Assembly: GCA_936435175.1 (NCBI GenBank)
Contig: OW386542.1
Coordinates: 6,288,501 to 6,352,500, forward strand
DNA length: 64,000 nucleotides
Reading direction: 5' to 3'
Source: Glyphotaelius pellucidus
Taxonomy: Eukaryota > Arthropoda > Insecta > Trichoptera > Limnephilidae
Shown: in pieces, positions 39,471-49,919 of the stretch
How positions within the stretch are numbered: the first letter of the stretch is position 1
Layout of the letters: each line of letters begins with the position of its first letter
Notes under the pieces: generated by a model
What the model was told of the DNA's origin: nothing
What the model saw: only the letters and a program-made list of their open reading frames with translations
Database searches by the model: none
Made by a program: the position numbers and the translations under genes

Positions 39471-39572
39471 CTCTATTCTAATTCATATTTAATATATCTC
39501 CGCTATTGTTAGAATTACAATTTTACTCTGTAATGCGTCAGTTACAAATTTCGAAATGTAATACAACTAAGG

Positions 39573-40215
39573 GTGACCGGACAACTCAGAATGAAGCCAA
39601 CTCAGAACCACCTCAGAAAAGTCATTAAGAGTGATGAAAAAAATATATAAAAAAATTGTTGAGATAAAGTCAGTTTATGGACGATAATTTTACGTGATAA
39701 CGTCATATATTAACGAAGGAGTGGAAGATAGATAGATGCATCACAAGCCGAACGCTTAGGCCAAACGCTTGTTCCGAGCCCTCGCTTGCACGCTCGGCTC
39801 AGGCGGAACGTGACAACATGACATGCTTTTTCGTGAGTGCAGCCGGCGTTCATCGATTTATAAGACGTTATCACGTCAAAAATTGGTTAAATAGGTTAAG
39901 TTAGGTTAGGGCTGTGGGTTATTTTAAAATATTTTTTTTACTTCTTCAAATTTTGCAAATTCACTTTGTGGCACCATTTTATTAATGAAATAATTAAAAA
40001 CACTTTGTTTTATATTCTCTTCATCAGGACATAAAATGTACTAAAACTAAATGATCGAACATAGAACGGCGTGGGTAGAAGAGAGAGGTGGGGGAGGAGA
40101 GAGGTGGAAAGGGGAGGTGCTTAATTATTTCATTAATAATTTTTTAAATAGCTTTTAATGACTTTTCAAAGAGGTGTTAAGTCGATTTTATTAATGGCAT
40201 GGAACCACAACTGAG
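39573..40215 (+). mobile_element. Family N copy interrupted by family L
   Basis: GTGACCGGACAACTCAGAAT and AAGAGTGATGAAAAAAATAT begin it. AGTTAGGTTAGGGCTGTGGG and TAGCTTTTAATGACTTTTCA with GAGGTGTTAAGTCGATTTTA finish it. The order equals the compact copy at 40927-41105, except for the L element at 39686-39884. Confidence 0.45.
39686..39884. mobile_element. Family L MITE inside family N
   Basis: AATTTTACGTGATAACGTCA at the left and GACGTTATCACGTCAAAAAT at the right are inverted. CAAGCCGAACGCTTAGGCC and a CACGCTCGGCTC block lie inside. The same elements are at 16492-16645. Confidence 0.6.
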
Positions 40216-40244
40216 GTACCTACCTACTACAAGCTACCATCTTA

Positions 40245-40505
40245 CTACTTATTTATTTTATTTGAGACTACAATAAAAATAAAGCATCCCTGCTTGGGAA
40301 ATGCTAGCCCATGGGGCATTTAAATTAGATATATAATATTAACATTTTTTTATTTAAGGATTAGTAATAAACAATAGATTGCAAAAAATAATTACTTACA
40401 TTATAGATTTACATTTGGTTTGCTAACTTATGTAAGCGAGGAATTGCCGAATTAGTTGTAATGTGTTTGTGAATGGTGACATTGAAATAGGCCGAGTGAG
40501 TCGAG
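40245..40505 (-). repeat. Family K-like fragment
   Basis: TTATTTTATTTGAGACTACA, AATAAAAATAAAGCATCCC and following AT-rich sequence resemble the K layout at 17822. Weak. Confidence 0.3.
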
Positions 40506-40509
40506 TTGG

Positions 40510-40830
40510 TACTCTTAAATTGACTTCTTCAGGAATTCGCAACAGTCAATTGTTAGGTGAAAGGCGTGTGTGAGACGAAGTAGAAGGGAAATGTTAAGTT
40601 TGGGAATCACTTAACTATTCATATCTGGCCACTAATCACATCTAAAGTCTTTAAAAAAAAAACAGTGAAATTTTTTAAACTCTTGAATTTTTAAGCAACA
40701 TTAATATATTTCTAAATTATGGTCTTACTCAAGCCGATACTGAAAATATCTTTAATTTTATAAAGAGCGCAAATTTATGTTGAAATTCAATAATAAACTA
40801 GTCCCAGCGAGAGATCGTACGGACGTCATC
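40510..40830 (-). mobile_element. Diverged SINE-B
   Basis: GTGTGTGAGACGAAGTAGAA, TTAACTATTCATATCTGGCC, TTATGGTCTTACTCAAGCC and GATACTGAAAATATC follow SINE-B order. The head at about 40800-40830 is degraded. Confidence 0.45.
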
Positions 40831-40926
40831 ATCGTTCATCGTCTTCCTCCTCAAGCGTCTTGTTTGAAAACGAAAAAGACAAAAGATACTAGAAAGATGA
40901 CGTCACGTATGATATCTCGCTGTGGC

Positions 40927-41105
40927 TAGTATGGTGACCGGACAATTTTAGAGTGATAAAAAAATATAAATAAAAATTTGTAAAATATGTTACGTTAGGT
41001 TCGGGTTATCGGCTAATTTAAAATTATTTTTATCATAGCTTTTAATGACTTTTCAGGGAGGTGTTGAGTTGACTTTATTCTCAGTTGGCACGGAACCTGC
41101 TAGTA
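40927..41105 (+). repeat. Family N compact copy
   Basis: GTGACCGGACAATTTTAGAG, GTTACGTTAGGTTCGGGTTA, CATAGCTTTTAATGACTTTT and GGAGGTGTTGAGTTGACTTT in order, ending at GGCACGGAACC. Confidence 0.5.
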
Positions 41106-41216
41106 TACTCATGGTTTAACAAAAGCACATAATTTATTCAAAGTGTCGCTTGTGAAATAATTCCACAATGACACTCTAACTACTTACCTTGGAGGAAATA
41201 CTTACATTTAAAATAT

Positions 41217-41450
41217 ACCGCCGGACATACATATTAGTTTTAAGTGGCATTTATTACAATTCATACGGAAATGTAGTTACAGTTTATTCAACGTTTGATA
41301 ACTATTATTCTGTGCCGTTTTATTGTTGCTTACTAAAGATTACCAAAAAAAAAAATCTGTGAGAATCTGTAAAAATCGGTTAAGGTAAATATTTCGCCGG
41401 ACAAATATATTAGTTGCAAGTGGCAATTCTTACAATCTGCAAAAATATTT
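41217..41450 (+). repeat. Direct duplication of a 60-bp block
   Basis: CGCCGGACATACATATTAGT with AAGTGGCATTTATTACAA (41219) is echoed by CGCCGGACAAATATATTAGT with AAGTGGCAATTCTTACAA (41394), 175 bp later. Confidence 0.6.
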
Positions 41451-41544
41451 TTAGATCGACGGCTGCGATTTTTCATACAAAACTTATTTTTGAATTTGAG
41501 GCCAAGCACCATTTTTTATATGAATACCGCACAAGAGTACCAAC

Positions 41545-41772
41545 TGCTCCCGTCTGGAGCCAGTGAGACTATGGCATCCCCAATTGGAGTATGTTGTAAG
41601 GCTGAAGGTGGTGGGGAGGGGAAGGAGATGGGGAAGAGGAAAGTGGGAAGTACCTGGCTATGCAGATCTGGTCACCAAACACAGCTAAAGCCATTTCAAG
41701 CAACATTTTAATTCTGAAAGGTTGTCTTACACCAGGGCGATACTGAGAGTATCTTCCACACCTAATTGAAAC
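41545..41772 (-). mobile_element. SINE-B body
   Basis: CTATGGCATCCCCAATTGGA, GTGGTGGGGAGGGGAAGGAG, CTGGCTATGCAGATCTGGTC, AAAGCCATTTCAAGCAAC, GTCTTACACCAGGGCGATAC and GAGAGTATCTTCC: the cleanest body in the window. The tRNA-like head is missing beyond 41772. Confidence 0.65.
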
Positions 41773-41983
41773 AAATTGAATAATTATTTTTTTAATCAAA
41801 ATACAAAGCAAATGTACTACTTTACTTATTTACGTTTTGAATTATAAAATATAGGCCATTAAAGAATTCAATTTTGCTTGATTTTTATGGAAATTTTGGC
41901 ATTTATTGTGGGTGAATTATAATTATTTACTTAATACATAAAATTATGAAAATATATATTTAAAATGAATCTATTGTGATAAG
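41773..41983. other. AT-rich, nothing recognised
   Basis: AT-rich spacer. Confidence 0.4.
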
Positions 41984-42232
41984 GAGCCATCCATAAATAA
42001 GGGGGGGAGGGGAGTAGCAAAGTGTGACATTGTGTAACAAGGGTATGGGGGGGGGGTCATTAGCTCTGTGACGTCACATGTAAAAATCTAAATTATTACT
42101 GTTTTGATTATTTTTAGACGTCACATTTAGGGGGGAGGAGGTCTCACAAATGTGACGATGTATGACAAGAACGGGGGGGGGGGGGGGTTAAAAAAATCAT
42201 TTAATTCGTGTGACGTAATTAGAGGATGGCTT
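41984..42232. mobile_element. Family H MITE, second copy
   Basis: GAGCCATCCATAAATAAG at the left and GTGTGACGTAATTAGAGGAT with GGC at the right are inverted. GGGGGGAGGGGAGTAGCAAA, GTGACGTCACATGTAAAAAT and a long G-run (42175-42187) match the copy at 36663. Confidence 0.6.
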
Positions 42233-42600
42233 CTAATATAGATACTTATTGAAAAATAAATACAAAAATTATTGAAAAAGCTTTTTCTTGGGTAGAATTC
42301 AAATTTAATTTATAGACAACAAATATGTATTCCAACGTACATCGGTCACTAGTAATTTAAAATCACGCCCATCAAAGTGCTTTTTTCTTTTCTTTTTTAC
42401 TATTTATACTTCATCATACTGCTATAATAAACAGAGCAAAATATATTTTTTTAATAAGAATCATTAACTTTTTCAATGGCCTAAATTTCATAATTTAAAA
42501 CACAGTAAAAAAGTAGTACATATCCATATTACGAGTAAATATTTGCAACACATTTTTACTAAAAAAATAATTATTCAATTTGATTCGGTATTTTGGCCAA
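42233..42600. other. AT-rich, nothing recognised
   Basis: AT-rich spacer. Confidence 0.4.
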
Positions 42601-42767
42601 AATTAAGTTTCTTATGAAAAATATCGCGCAGCCGTTTCTCTTAATATCAGCACGTGTCTATGTAGTGTGCGATCGTTTTGCTGTAAAAGTAAGTGTAAAA
42701 AACCTCTGTAGATAAAATCTAGTGAGACAGTAAGTCTGTAGGTAACACGGCATTTATCACTCGCAGT

Positions 42768-42935
42768 CAGTATTGTCTGTGTAGGTAGGTGGAAAGCAGG
42801 AGAACAAACGAGTTCGATTATGACGAGAGCAAAAGGGGCGAGGGGAGGAGTGGGGCGACCGTGGGGTGGGGGTAGTGAGATCGATGGCCAGATAGCCAGT
42901 CTCGGTGAGTGATTTAGCAATACGGAATACAATGC
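42768..42935 (+). other. Purine-rich block with splice-donor-like end
   Basis: G/A-rich sequence carries an ATG at about 42819 and stays open for 28 codons to CAGTCTCG|GTGAGT (near 42904), a near-consensus 5' splice site. The predicted peptide (MTRAKGARGGVGRPWGGG...) has no recognised domain. It could be a first exon, but it could equally be chance in G-rich DNA. Confidence 0.18.
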
Positions 42936-43725
42936 AAATGATTAACATATATAACATTATCATACAACTACTGAATAACATGAATAATTACATGTGCCTA
43001 ACCCGTGCGGCCGCTTCGACCGGGATTGTTCTTGTATTAAAAGGAAATGATTTTTTTTTCGTGGGGCGACTCATTCGACTAGCTGCTTCGAGTTATGGAC
43101 TTGCCTCACTGTGCTACCCGTGCAGACCATGCATTGTACTGGCTCATTTGCGTATGAGACAACTTAAAACATATATATATATATTATAAAATGTCAGTTT
43201 TTATTGTCAAAAGACTTTAGAACAAGCTGGCCTGAGCCAGCAAAACTATTGATAAGGAGATATAAACAAAACAAAGAATACTCTTGTAAATTTTTAATAG
43301 TTTTCTTAAAATGTTCTTTCTACAGAAATAAAACCTAACCTAGTTAGTGGGAGGACAGGAGAGGGCGCCCGTAATCCAAAGGTATTCATTAACGGAGCAG
43401 AACCTATACAAACCAGGCAGCTACTCACTATGGACATAAAACGACTGAGGTATCAGAAAGGCTATTCCCTAAAATTTTTGATAAGAGATCGTTCTCCCGC
43501 GAGAAGTGCTGTCAGATTTGTGTGATTTTCTACAGCTTCATAATATGAGAGTACAGCGCTCGTGTGAAACTAGATTTGGGGTTACTGTTCAGGGAAGTAT
43601 GTGCCCATGTTTCATTTCAAAGAGATATCACACAACGAAGATTGCACAGGTGTTCTGTGTAGAAATATAAATTTTTATATGTTTTCTTTATTACCTACCA
43701 CTTTTTCTTATTTAACAACAGAAAA
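42936..43725. other. No recognisable feature
   Basis: Mixed DNA with short frames. 43330-43560 has moderate GC and does not recur. Confidence 0.35.
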
Positions 43726-43850
43726 ACAAGTCATTGAAGAAGAAGATAACAATAATAATATAAACGAAAATATAAAAGAGAACAAGACAAAAAAATATAT
43801 AAAAATACAATGATCGCAGCTGGGACTCGAACCCAGACATCTCGTCTAAC
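43726..43850 (-). mobile_element. SINE-S copy
   Basis: Minus strand: GTCTGGGTTCGAGTCCCAG (B box with T-arm pairing, about 43820-43838), then a T-rich body ending TTATCTTCTTCTTCAATGA. The part upstream of the B box is short. Confidence 0.6.
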
Positions 43851-45017
43851 CTTAAATATTTGTAACACGTTCATCAGAATTAATTAAAATGAACGCGGTG
43901 GAAAGGTCGAATCTCCAGCCCGCTATGGCGACTTCGACCGTACGTTCGTCAAATACGCTGTGCCGCAGGCGTATATTTGTTTACAAGCTTTCATCACTTA
44001 CGTCGTTAAGATTCTCACATTATTTTTCTTCTTCTTTTCTTTGATAGGGCAAATTCGACAGTAGGTCCATCCAATACACGGGTCGCGAGTCGCAATTTGT
44101 GTAGGTACACGGCTTCTTTACTTCGTCGTTAAGATTCTGAATATATTTTAGGGTAAATTGTCGTCTTAAATAACATCTTGGCTAAATTAAAATTTAGCGA
44201 AAGGCCAGCGGAAAGCGAGTTGTGCATTACCGCCATCTTCTGTCACAACACAGAAAATTTAAAAAACAACGGATTTTAATATATCTACCCCGACAAAAGC
44301 ACGGTTTTTTCCGAAACCGATAAGTAATTATTTATTATAAATAAATATACGTAAACAATGATACCTTCACAGTATTTCATTAACATTGTTAACCTATCTT
44401 ATTTAAATCTTTCTGTTTGTTGTTTAAAAGTATACTTCCAACTTCCAACGAACAAAGATTTCTTCACAGCGTTATATCGCCTTCAATCTTAGCGTAGTAC
44501 TTTGAAATAAAAATATTCCGCCCGATTTGCATATTTTATTGAAGGAAACGTTTACTTTACGTTAAACGCTTATACCTACTTGTCCCTATATCACATTCTA
44601 ACCGTACCTACCTAGATATGCATGTAATATCAACAGTGTACGTACAAATGTATGGGAAATTTATTTGATCGTTTTTTCATTGTTTATATGTTTTAAAAAG
44701 GTTTTACCGGCCATGAAACAATGCATCAACGAGATATACATCTTATGGCGCTTGTCGGGGGGAATTAGTTCGAAAGTTGAAAGAGCTCTTTAATCTTTGT
44801 TCGATAAAGAATATTTAAATGGAATGGACCGCGGGTCGTCAGACGAATGTTTATCTCAGAGGGAATCCCAACGAATTAGACATAAGTGGTATCTTCATCA
44901 TTTCTGTACCGCGGCATGGACTTGTTATATCAAATGTTTAAGAACTTTTAAAAGAATATCAAATATGACCTTTCAGTAAGAGTTCACTTTTTATACTTAG
45001 ATAGGCAGGTTACTAGA
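43851..45017. other. No gene supported
   Basis: The span 43905-44120 is GC-richer, repeats ACTT(A)CGTCGTTAAGATTCT 140 bp apart, and has a TTCTTTTCTTTGATAG acceptor-like site near 44038. The open stretch after it has no recognised domain. The remainder is AT-rich. Confidence 0.3.
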
Positions 45018-45333
45018 TCTTAATATATTATTTCTTCTGTCCGTGTGTATGTCACTGAACTCCTCCTAAACGGCTAGACCGATTTTGATGAAATTTTTTT
45101 GTGGGTTCAAGGGGATTCGAGAATAGTTTAATTTCACAATTTGGTCCACTGGAAAATGTTATTTTAATTATTTTTTTTTATTTCTAAGGAGTTGTTGATT
45201 TTGGATTGTTTAACGGATATTGGATCCGGCAGACTGCGCTACCATCGCAGTATCCAATATTCAATATTATTCTATTTTAATTTTAGTTTGTCCGGACAGT
45301 TGTGTACAGGACAACGTCTGTCGGGTCCGCTAT
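45018..45333 (+). mobile_element. Nonautonomous Helitron, degraded 3' end
   Basis: It starts TC after A (ATCTTAATATATTATTTC), carries CCTCCTAAACGGCTAGACCG and ATTTTGATGAAATTTTTTTG, and ends with a GACA/TGTC hairpin, GGGTCCG and CTAT where CTAG is expected. An inverted GGATATTGGAT/ATCCAATATTC pair is internal. A second CAGCTAGT terminus follows at about 45411. Confidence 0.6.
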
Positions 45334-45504
45334 AAATAAATAAAATAAATTGTGGAACATTCCAGAACACTCTCGAATGTTGACCTGAGCGAATCCGGAT
45401 AACCCAGCTAGTATTTGTATATATATCTAAACCTCTTCACGTTTTTGTCCGTAGGTAATGATGAGGTGTTAATTATTTCTCTAATATCATAAAATTAACA
45501 ATAA

Positions 45505-45840
45505 TCTATATATATAAATATGAAAATATGTGTGCTTTGTCTATATACGTATGTATGTTTGCTATGCGTCGCTAAATCATTCATCCGATTGCGATGAAAC
45601 TTTGGGGATTTGATGTGCGCATGCCCGCGATGATTTTTATATACAATAGTGAGTTCTAGCATCATGAAATAATGCGTTGGTAAACTGTTCATCCGATTGC
45701 GATGAAACTTTGGGGATTTGATGTGCGCATGCCCGCGATGATTTTTATATACAATAGTGAATTCTAGCATCATGAAATAATGCGTTGGTAAACTGTTCAT
45801 CCGATTGCGATGAAACTTTGGTTGTTGAATTGTTGTGAGC
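45505..45840 (+). repeat. Helitron-like start with 108-bp tandem repeat
   Basis: TCTATATATATAAATATGAA resembles a Helitron 5' end. TCATCCGATTGCGATGAAAC occurs at 45581, 45689 and 45797, exactly 108 bp apart, with near-identical units. Since 108 is a multiple of three, a 135-codon minus-strand frame stays open and shows a 36-residue repeat (SPKFHRNRMN...). I read this as an artefact of the repeat. Confidence 0.7.
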
Positions 45841-46079
45841 ACGCCCGCGAAGGTTTCTATGTATACCAATTGATCTGATGTGTCCCTATTCGATTCGATC
45901 ATTTTTCACCGTATCTACTTCGACTAAGAACTACCAACATTATCTTCATTTTCTAAACGCATACTAACCCGAACTAAACGCTATCTAGATATCGTGTCAT
46001 GGATAAATTTTTATCCATTTTTTTTAATATGCGACATCTATTGACTTTTCCGCAAGGCTAGGATGAACATTTTAATTAT
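45841..46079. other. No recognisable feature
   Basis: AT-rich spacer. Confidence 0.4.
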
Positions 46080-46170
46080 TATTTTTAGATCCTGGGTTCG
46101 AGTCTCAGATGTACCCTTATATTTTTCTGATTTTTCTCTTTCACGATTTTCGATTGCGTTTCGCTTATAT
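46080..46170 (+). repeat. SINE-S fragment
   Basis: GATCCTGGGTTCGAGTCTCA (B box) is followed by CCCTTATATTTTTCTGATTT, the start of the S body. Confidence 0.5.
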
Positions 46171-46749
46171 TGTCTTTATTTAATTAAATTAGGAAATTAT
46201 TTAAGTATCAATTTCAATTGAGTAAATAAGAGATAAACGTTTTTGGTCGCGAGGTCTACTGTTCGCAAACACTAGTTTACTTACTTACAAGAGCTCAGAG
46301 GATGTAAAAGCACGTCAGTCGTCAGAAGGGAATGAGTGGGTAAAGCAGGTACCCGAGTGGGATCATCTCGCTGTCACTCATCCACAACTATCCAATGTTT
46401 TGTTTTGACACGCTCTATAATTTAAATATGAAATATTTGAGAGTTGTATAATATCGCATGGGCACAGGACGGGATGGGATGGGTAAGGAATGCGATTGTA
46501 ATTACTTCGCCCCGGGTTGTTTCATTATGCAGCCATAATACATCATATTACGGATTCAATGTAGTCAAAATGATGATATACATTAGCGGGTACTCAGGAA
46601 ACAGACGACAAAATAAAAACATAATGTGTTGTTGTATCGGTGCGCATTACCATGAGCATCGCGATGGCGGGACGTCGAAAATTAAGGATTAAAAGAGTTA
46701 GACCGAAGTAAGCTCAATTTACCCTTATCTGTGCAAACAGATATCGAAT
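46171..46749. other. No recognisable feature
   Basis: Mixed DNA, an 82-codon frame with no domain, no shared repeat. Confidence 0.35.
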
Positions 46750-46961
46750 TTTTTTTAAGTGAAAACTTATTTGGCACCGTTGTGATTTGAAACTCGATTA
46801 AATGAAAAAAGGACAAACACTTACATTTATAGGATTTAGCTTGCTTGGGAATGAGATAGAATAATCGGCCTCCTCTTTGTGCGGTGCTTCGTAGCCTACC
46901 CACTCTTGTCTATTTTAGTTTTCTTAAGGTTTCACTTCTACCGTGTGTGAACTGCACACAA
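46750..46961 (+). mobile_element. Family A repeat, short form
   Basis: TTTTTAAGTGAAAACTTATT, AACTCGATTAAATG, AGGATTTAGCTTGCTTGGGA, GTGCTTCGTAGCCTACCC, TTTCACTTCTACCGTGTGTG and AACTGCACACA in order. Confidence 0.65.
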
Positions 46962-47117
46962 TTTTTTTCTTGATTGGATAATCAATTTCGTTGGCCTGTC
47001 TGGGGCCAGGAGTTGAAATGTATAAAAAATTTTATTGTGACAATTTTTCTTTCGAATACTTCATTATCAGTTCAGTATTTGCAGGTTCGAAATATTTATG
47101 GGAAACGTTAGCTTTTT
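46962..47117. other. Short spacer
   Basis: Nothing recognised. Confidence 0.4.
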
Positions 47118-47460
47118 TTTACATAAGTTCCACACAGGAGGCTCCGAGGAAAGAGTGAAAGATCTGGGAAGGAAAATAGTACGAAGGGTGGGTAGGAATT
47201 TGGTATCAGTGTGTCGAGGAGTGACGGACGTATTAATCTATCCCTCCTTCTGCGGTGCAAGATGTGCTGGAGAGATCAAAAGGTTTCTCTCAACAGTCTC
47301 TCCCGTTCCGGCCTGCCACGCAATTGGTGGACAGACGTCATCTGCCGCCAACATCCGGACAAACCTCTCCCCAAGAACCCGGGCACCCCTGCTCACCAAA
47401 CGTATATCTTGAGGTGGCTCTACGATAGAGGTATTGGTAATCCAATAAATGGTTCAAGAA
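47118..47460 (-). mobile_element. Family C SINE-like element
   Basis: AAGTTCCACACAGGAGGCTC, GGGTGGGTAGGAATTTGG, TCTATCCCTCCTTCTGCGGT, GAGAGATCAAAAGGTTTCTC, CCCAAGAACCCGGGCACCCC and TAATCCAATAAATGGTTC follow inverted C order. Two overlapping open frames (104 and 91 codons) lie wholly inside it. Confidence 0.6.
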
Positions 47461-47744
47461 TGAAAACCGGTAACGAAATAGAATAATAATGGTATTAACC
47501 ATATCTGCCCCCATAATAAACAAATACAACCAGGCAAATTAATTTAGAATAGACACTTATCAATGTATTATTACACACCGATAGTATCGAAAGTTTCAAT
47601 AAAGTTTTTCTAACTTATTTGGAGCATCAACCCGTGATCCCCTCTTACCTCAAATACCCAAAGATATGGGGCATCAACGTTTATCAATTCCATTTAAATT
47701 TATAGTTGCTATTCAATTCAACAATTTTGTTCTTTTTTGTCTCG
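47461..47744. other. No recognisable feature
   Basis: AT-rich spacer. Confidence 0.4.
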
Positions 47745-47850
47745 TTGAGAGGCTGGAGATCGGTCTAATCAGATCTGGTCACCAGACACGACTAAAATCA
47801 AATCCATTTCAAACAACGTTTCAATTCTGAATGTTTGTCTTTTACGAAAA
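47745..47850 (-). repeat. SINE-B fragment
   Basis: AGATCTGGTCACCAGACACG and CATTTCAAACAACGTTTCAA with TTCTGAATG match the middle of the SINE-B body. Confidence 0.5.
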
Positions 47851-49085
47851 AATATGCCGTTACTATTACATTTAAAAACACATCAATTCAGTATAACTTT
47901 AAAATTCATGTCATTGGTCTATTATTGCCACATGAATTGTCCTACACCATCTGGGGTTAGGTTTTGGTTCCAGTGCTGCTTCATTTACCATCGACATTGT
48001 ATTTTAAAACGTCATGTTCAATCATTTCAGTCATTAGTGAATTAGTGAATTATTGCTGGCGACAATAATAGATCATGAACCAGCAATTCAGTGGCAAATC
48101 CAAGGGTTTTACATATTGCATTCCTTATGAGCCACTTTCATATTGATCGTTACCAACTCCCTCGAACTTAGCAATCGTCATTTATTCATCACAACTAGCA
48201 TAACTAACAATCGAATTCTTGATTATTTACAATGAAATGCTTGCAAGAGACCACTCCATATGTTATTGTGCTAGCATCGTTATCTCTAACAAGCAACAAT
48301 GCAATAATTTAACGAATCATTTAGTTAATTTGAGCCAATTTATCATCGACTGCCAAAAAAATACTTTTATTCAGATGTATAATTATTTGATATGAATTGT
48401 TAGCCGAGGAAATAGCACTTTATTATGAAAGAGGTCATATCAATTTTCCGCCACGTTTATCCGATATACATTCAGATACAGAATAATGCAGTCAGATTTC
48501 GCAGGTGTGGTTGCTTTATTTCTAGAGCCATTGTTTTTGTTAATATGTACAATACAACACAATACAATAAAATAATTCACTACTTGTATTCAGGTATTTT
48601 TTTATCTCTGATCTTTTGCATAAATTACTTATTACTTTTTCAGCTCTGTAAATGCTGCGTATTTTATGAATGTAAAAAATGAAATTCGAGATTTACAGAG
48701 ACTGATAATATTGTAATGTGAAAAAGAAATTATAAGTAATGTAATAACACATTCTGCTTGATGTTTTTTTTTTATAACGCTTTAAATTTTAATTTACGGA
48801 GGTGTTTAAATAATAGTTAGGTACTTACATAGTTAGTCATCGCGGTGGAGGTATTCTGATCTGGCGATAAAGTATTCGGCACTTATAACTATACCAGATT
48901 AAAGGGAATTCTGCGATGGAAGATTGCTGGGTTTCCATTAGCAGTGGGGAAAATAAAGGTTTCTGCTCAAAACACATTAGACACATAAGCAACCATTCAA
49001 AATAGAAATATTGTTTAAAATAGCTAATTTTAGAAAACATGTTTTTTCTGGCTGATGACAATCACTAACAAGGTAAGCGTTTCAA
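47851..49085. other. No gene supported
   Basis: About 1.2 kb of non-recurring AT-rich DNA. 48040-48320 is more balanced and holds CAATTTATC/GATAA-type sites. An 85-codon frame (48425-48682) is hydrophobic and AT-driven. Confidence 0.35.
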
Positions 49086-49089
49086 TTCA

Positions 49090-49735
49090 GAGGTGTACAT
49101 GGGTACATTTATTGGATAACCAACACGTCTGCTGTCACCCCAAGTGGTTCTTTAAGTTTGGTGACTTAGCAGGGGTGCCCGGATTCATGAGGTGTCTATT
49201 TATATTTTTATTTTTGTCTATTTCTTACCTACTGTGTGACGGGCCGAATTTGGAGAGACTGGTTGAGGGATACCTTTTTACCGATCCAGCAAGCCTCGCA
49301 CGACCCTCTCTCTCAGTAGGAGGGATAGATTCATACGTTCGTTACTCTTGCATACACTGACCCCGACATTCCTACCCACCCCTCATAAGTTTTTCCTTCC
49401 CAGATCATTCTCATTTCCTTTAATTTTAAAATAAAACCCTCCACAAAGCCTTCCCTTGATGACATAGACCTTGAGGAAAATTATATTCCTCATGGCTAGG
49501 AGACTGAATGCGGAGGCAAAAACATTGAGAATTTAAGTCGAGCGATAAGTTGAAATAGGCCAAAACCAAATGATCTTTTATCTTTTATAGCTAAGTCTGT
49601 TGGCCCCATAAAACAAATTAGACCGGTCAAATTACGATAGTTTAATTGTTTTGTCTTTGATAATTAGCGGCTCTGGAATTTCCGTTTTGCCTCCGCATTT
49701 CGCCTCCTACTCATGGCCCTATATGTAGAGATAAT
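49090..49735 (+). mobile_element. Family C copy split by a MITE
   Basis: GGATAACCAACACGTCTGC, CACCCCAAGTGGTTC, GGGGTGCCCGGATTCATGAG, GACTGGTTGAGGGATACCTT, CATACGTTCGTTACTC and CACCCCTCATAAGTTTTTCC lead to TTCCTCATGGC. The tail resumes at 49710 with CTCATGGCCCTATATG after a 213-bp insertion. Confidence 0.6.
49497..49709. mobile_element. MITE with 8-bp target duplication (hAT-like)
   Basis: TAGGAGACTGAATGCGGAGG and CAAAA at the left mirror TTTTGCCTCCGCATTTCGCC and TCCTA at the right (25-bp inverted ends with three differences). CTCATGGC flanks both sides (49489-49496, 49710-49717). An 8-bp duplication and no ORF fit a nonautonomous hAT-type element. Confidence 0.75.
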
Positions 49736-49919
49736 GTCAAAAAAAGCATTGCACTATTGCTGTGGGCTTAAGTACGTATGGCAATCTCCAGCGAAATGTC
49801 CATCGTAAAATATCTATATCATCAGATAAAAGATGAATTTGTTATATTTAATTATATTTTTTCTCTTTAATGGCAGTCACCTCAAACTAGAAGGCATTAA
49901 ACATGATTTTCACAAAGAA
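49736..49919. other. Short spacer
   Basis: AT-rich; nothing recognised. Confidence 0.4.

Noticed and set aside
42612..42981. Minus-strand frames of 106 and 74 codons
   Set aside because: They overlap in different frames over C-rich sequence and have no domain.
45495..45902. 135-codon frame with a 36-residue repeat
   Set aside because: The 108-bp DNA period explains both the repeat and the absence of stops.
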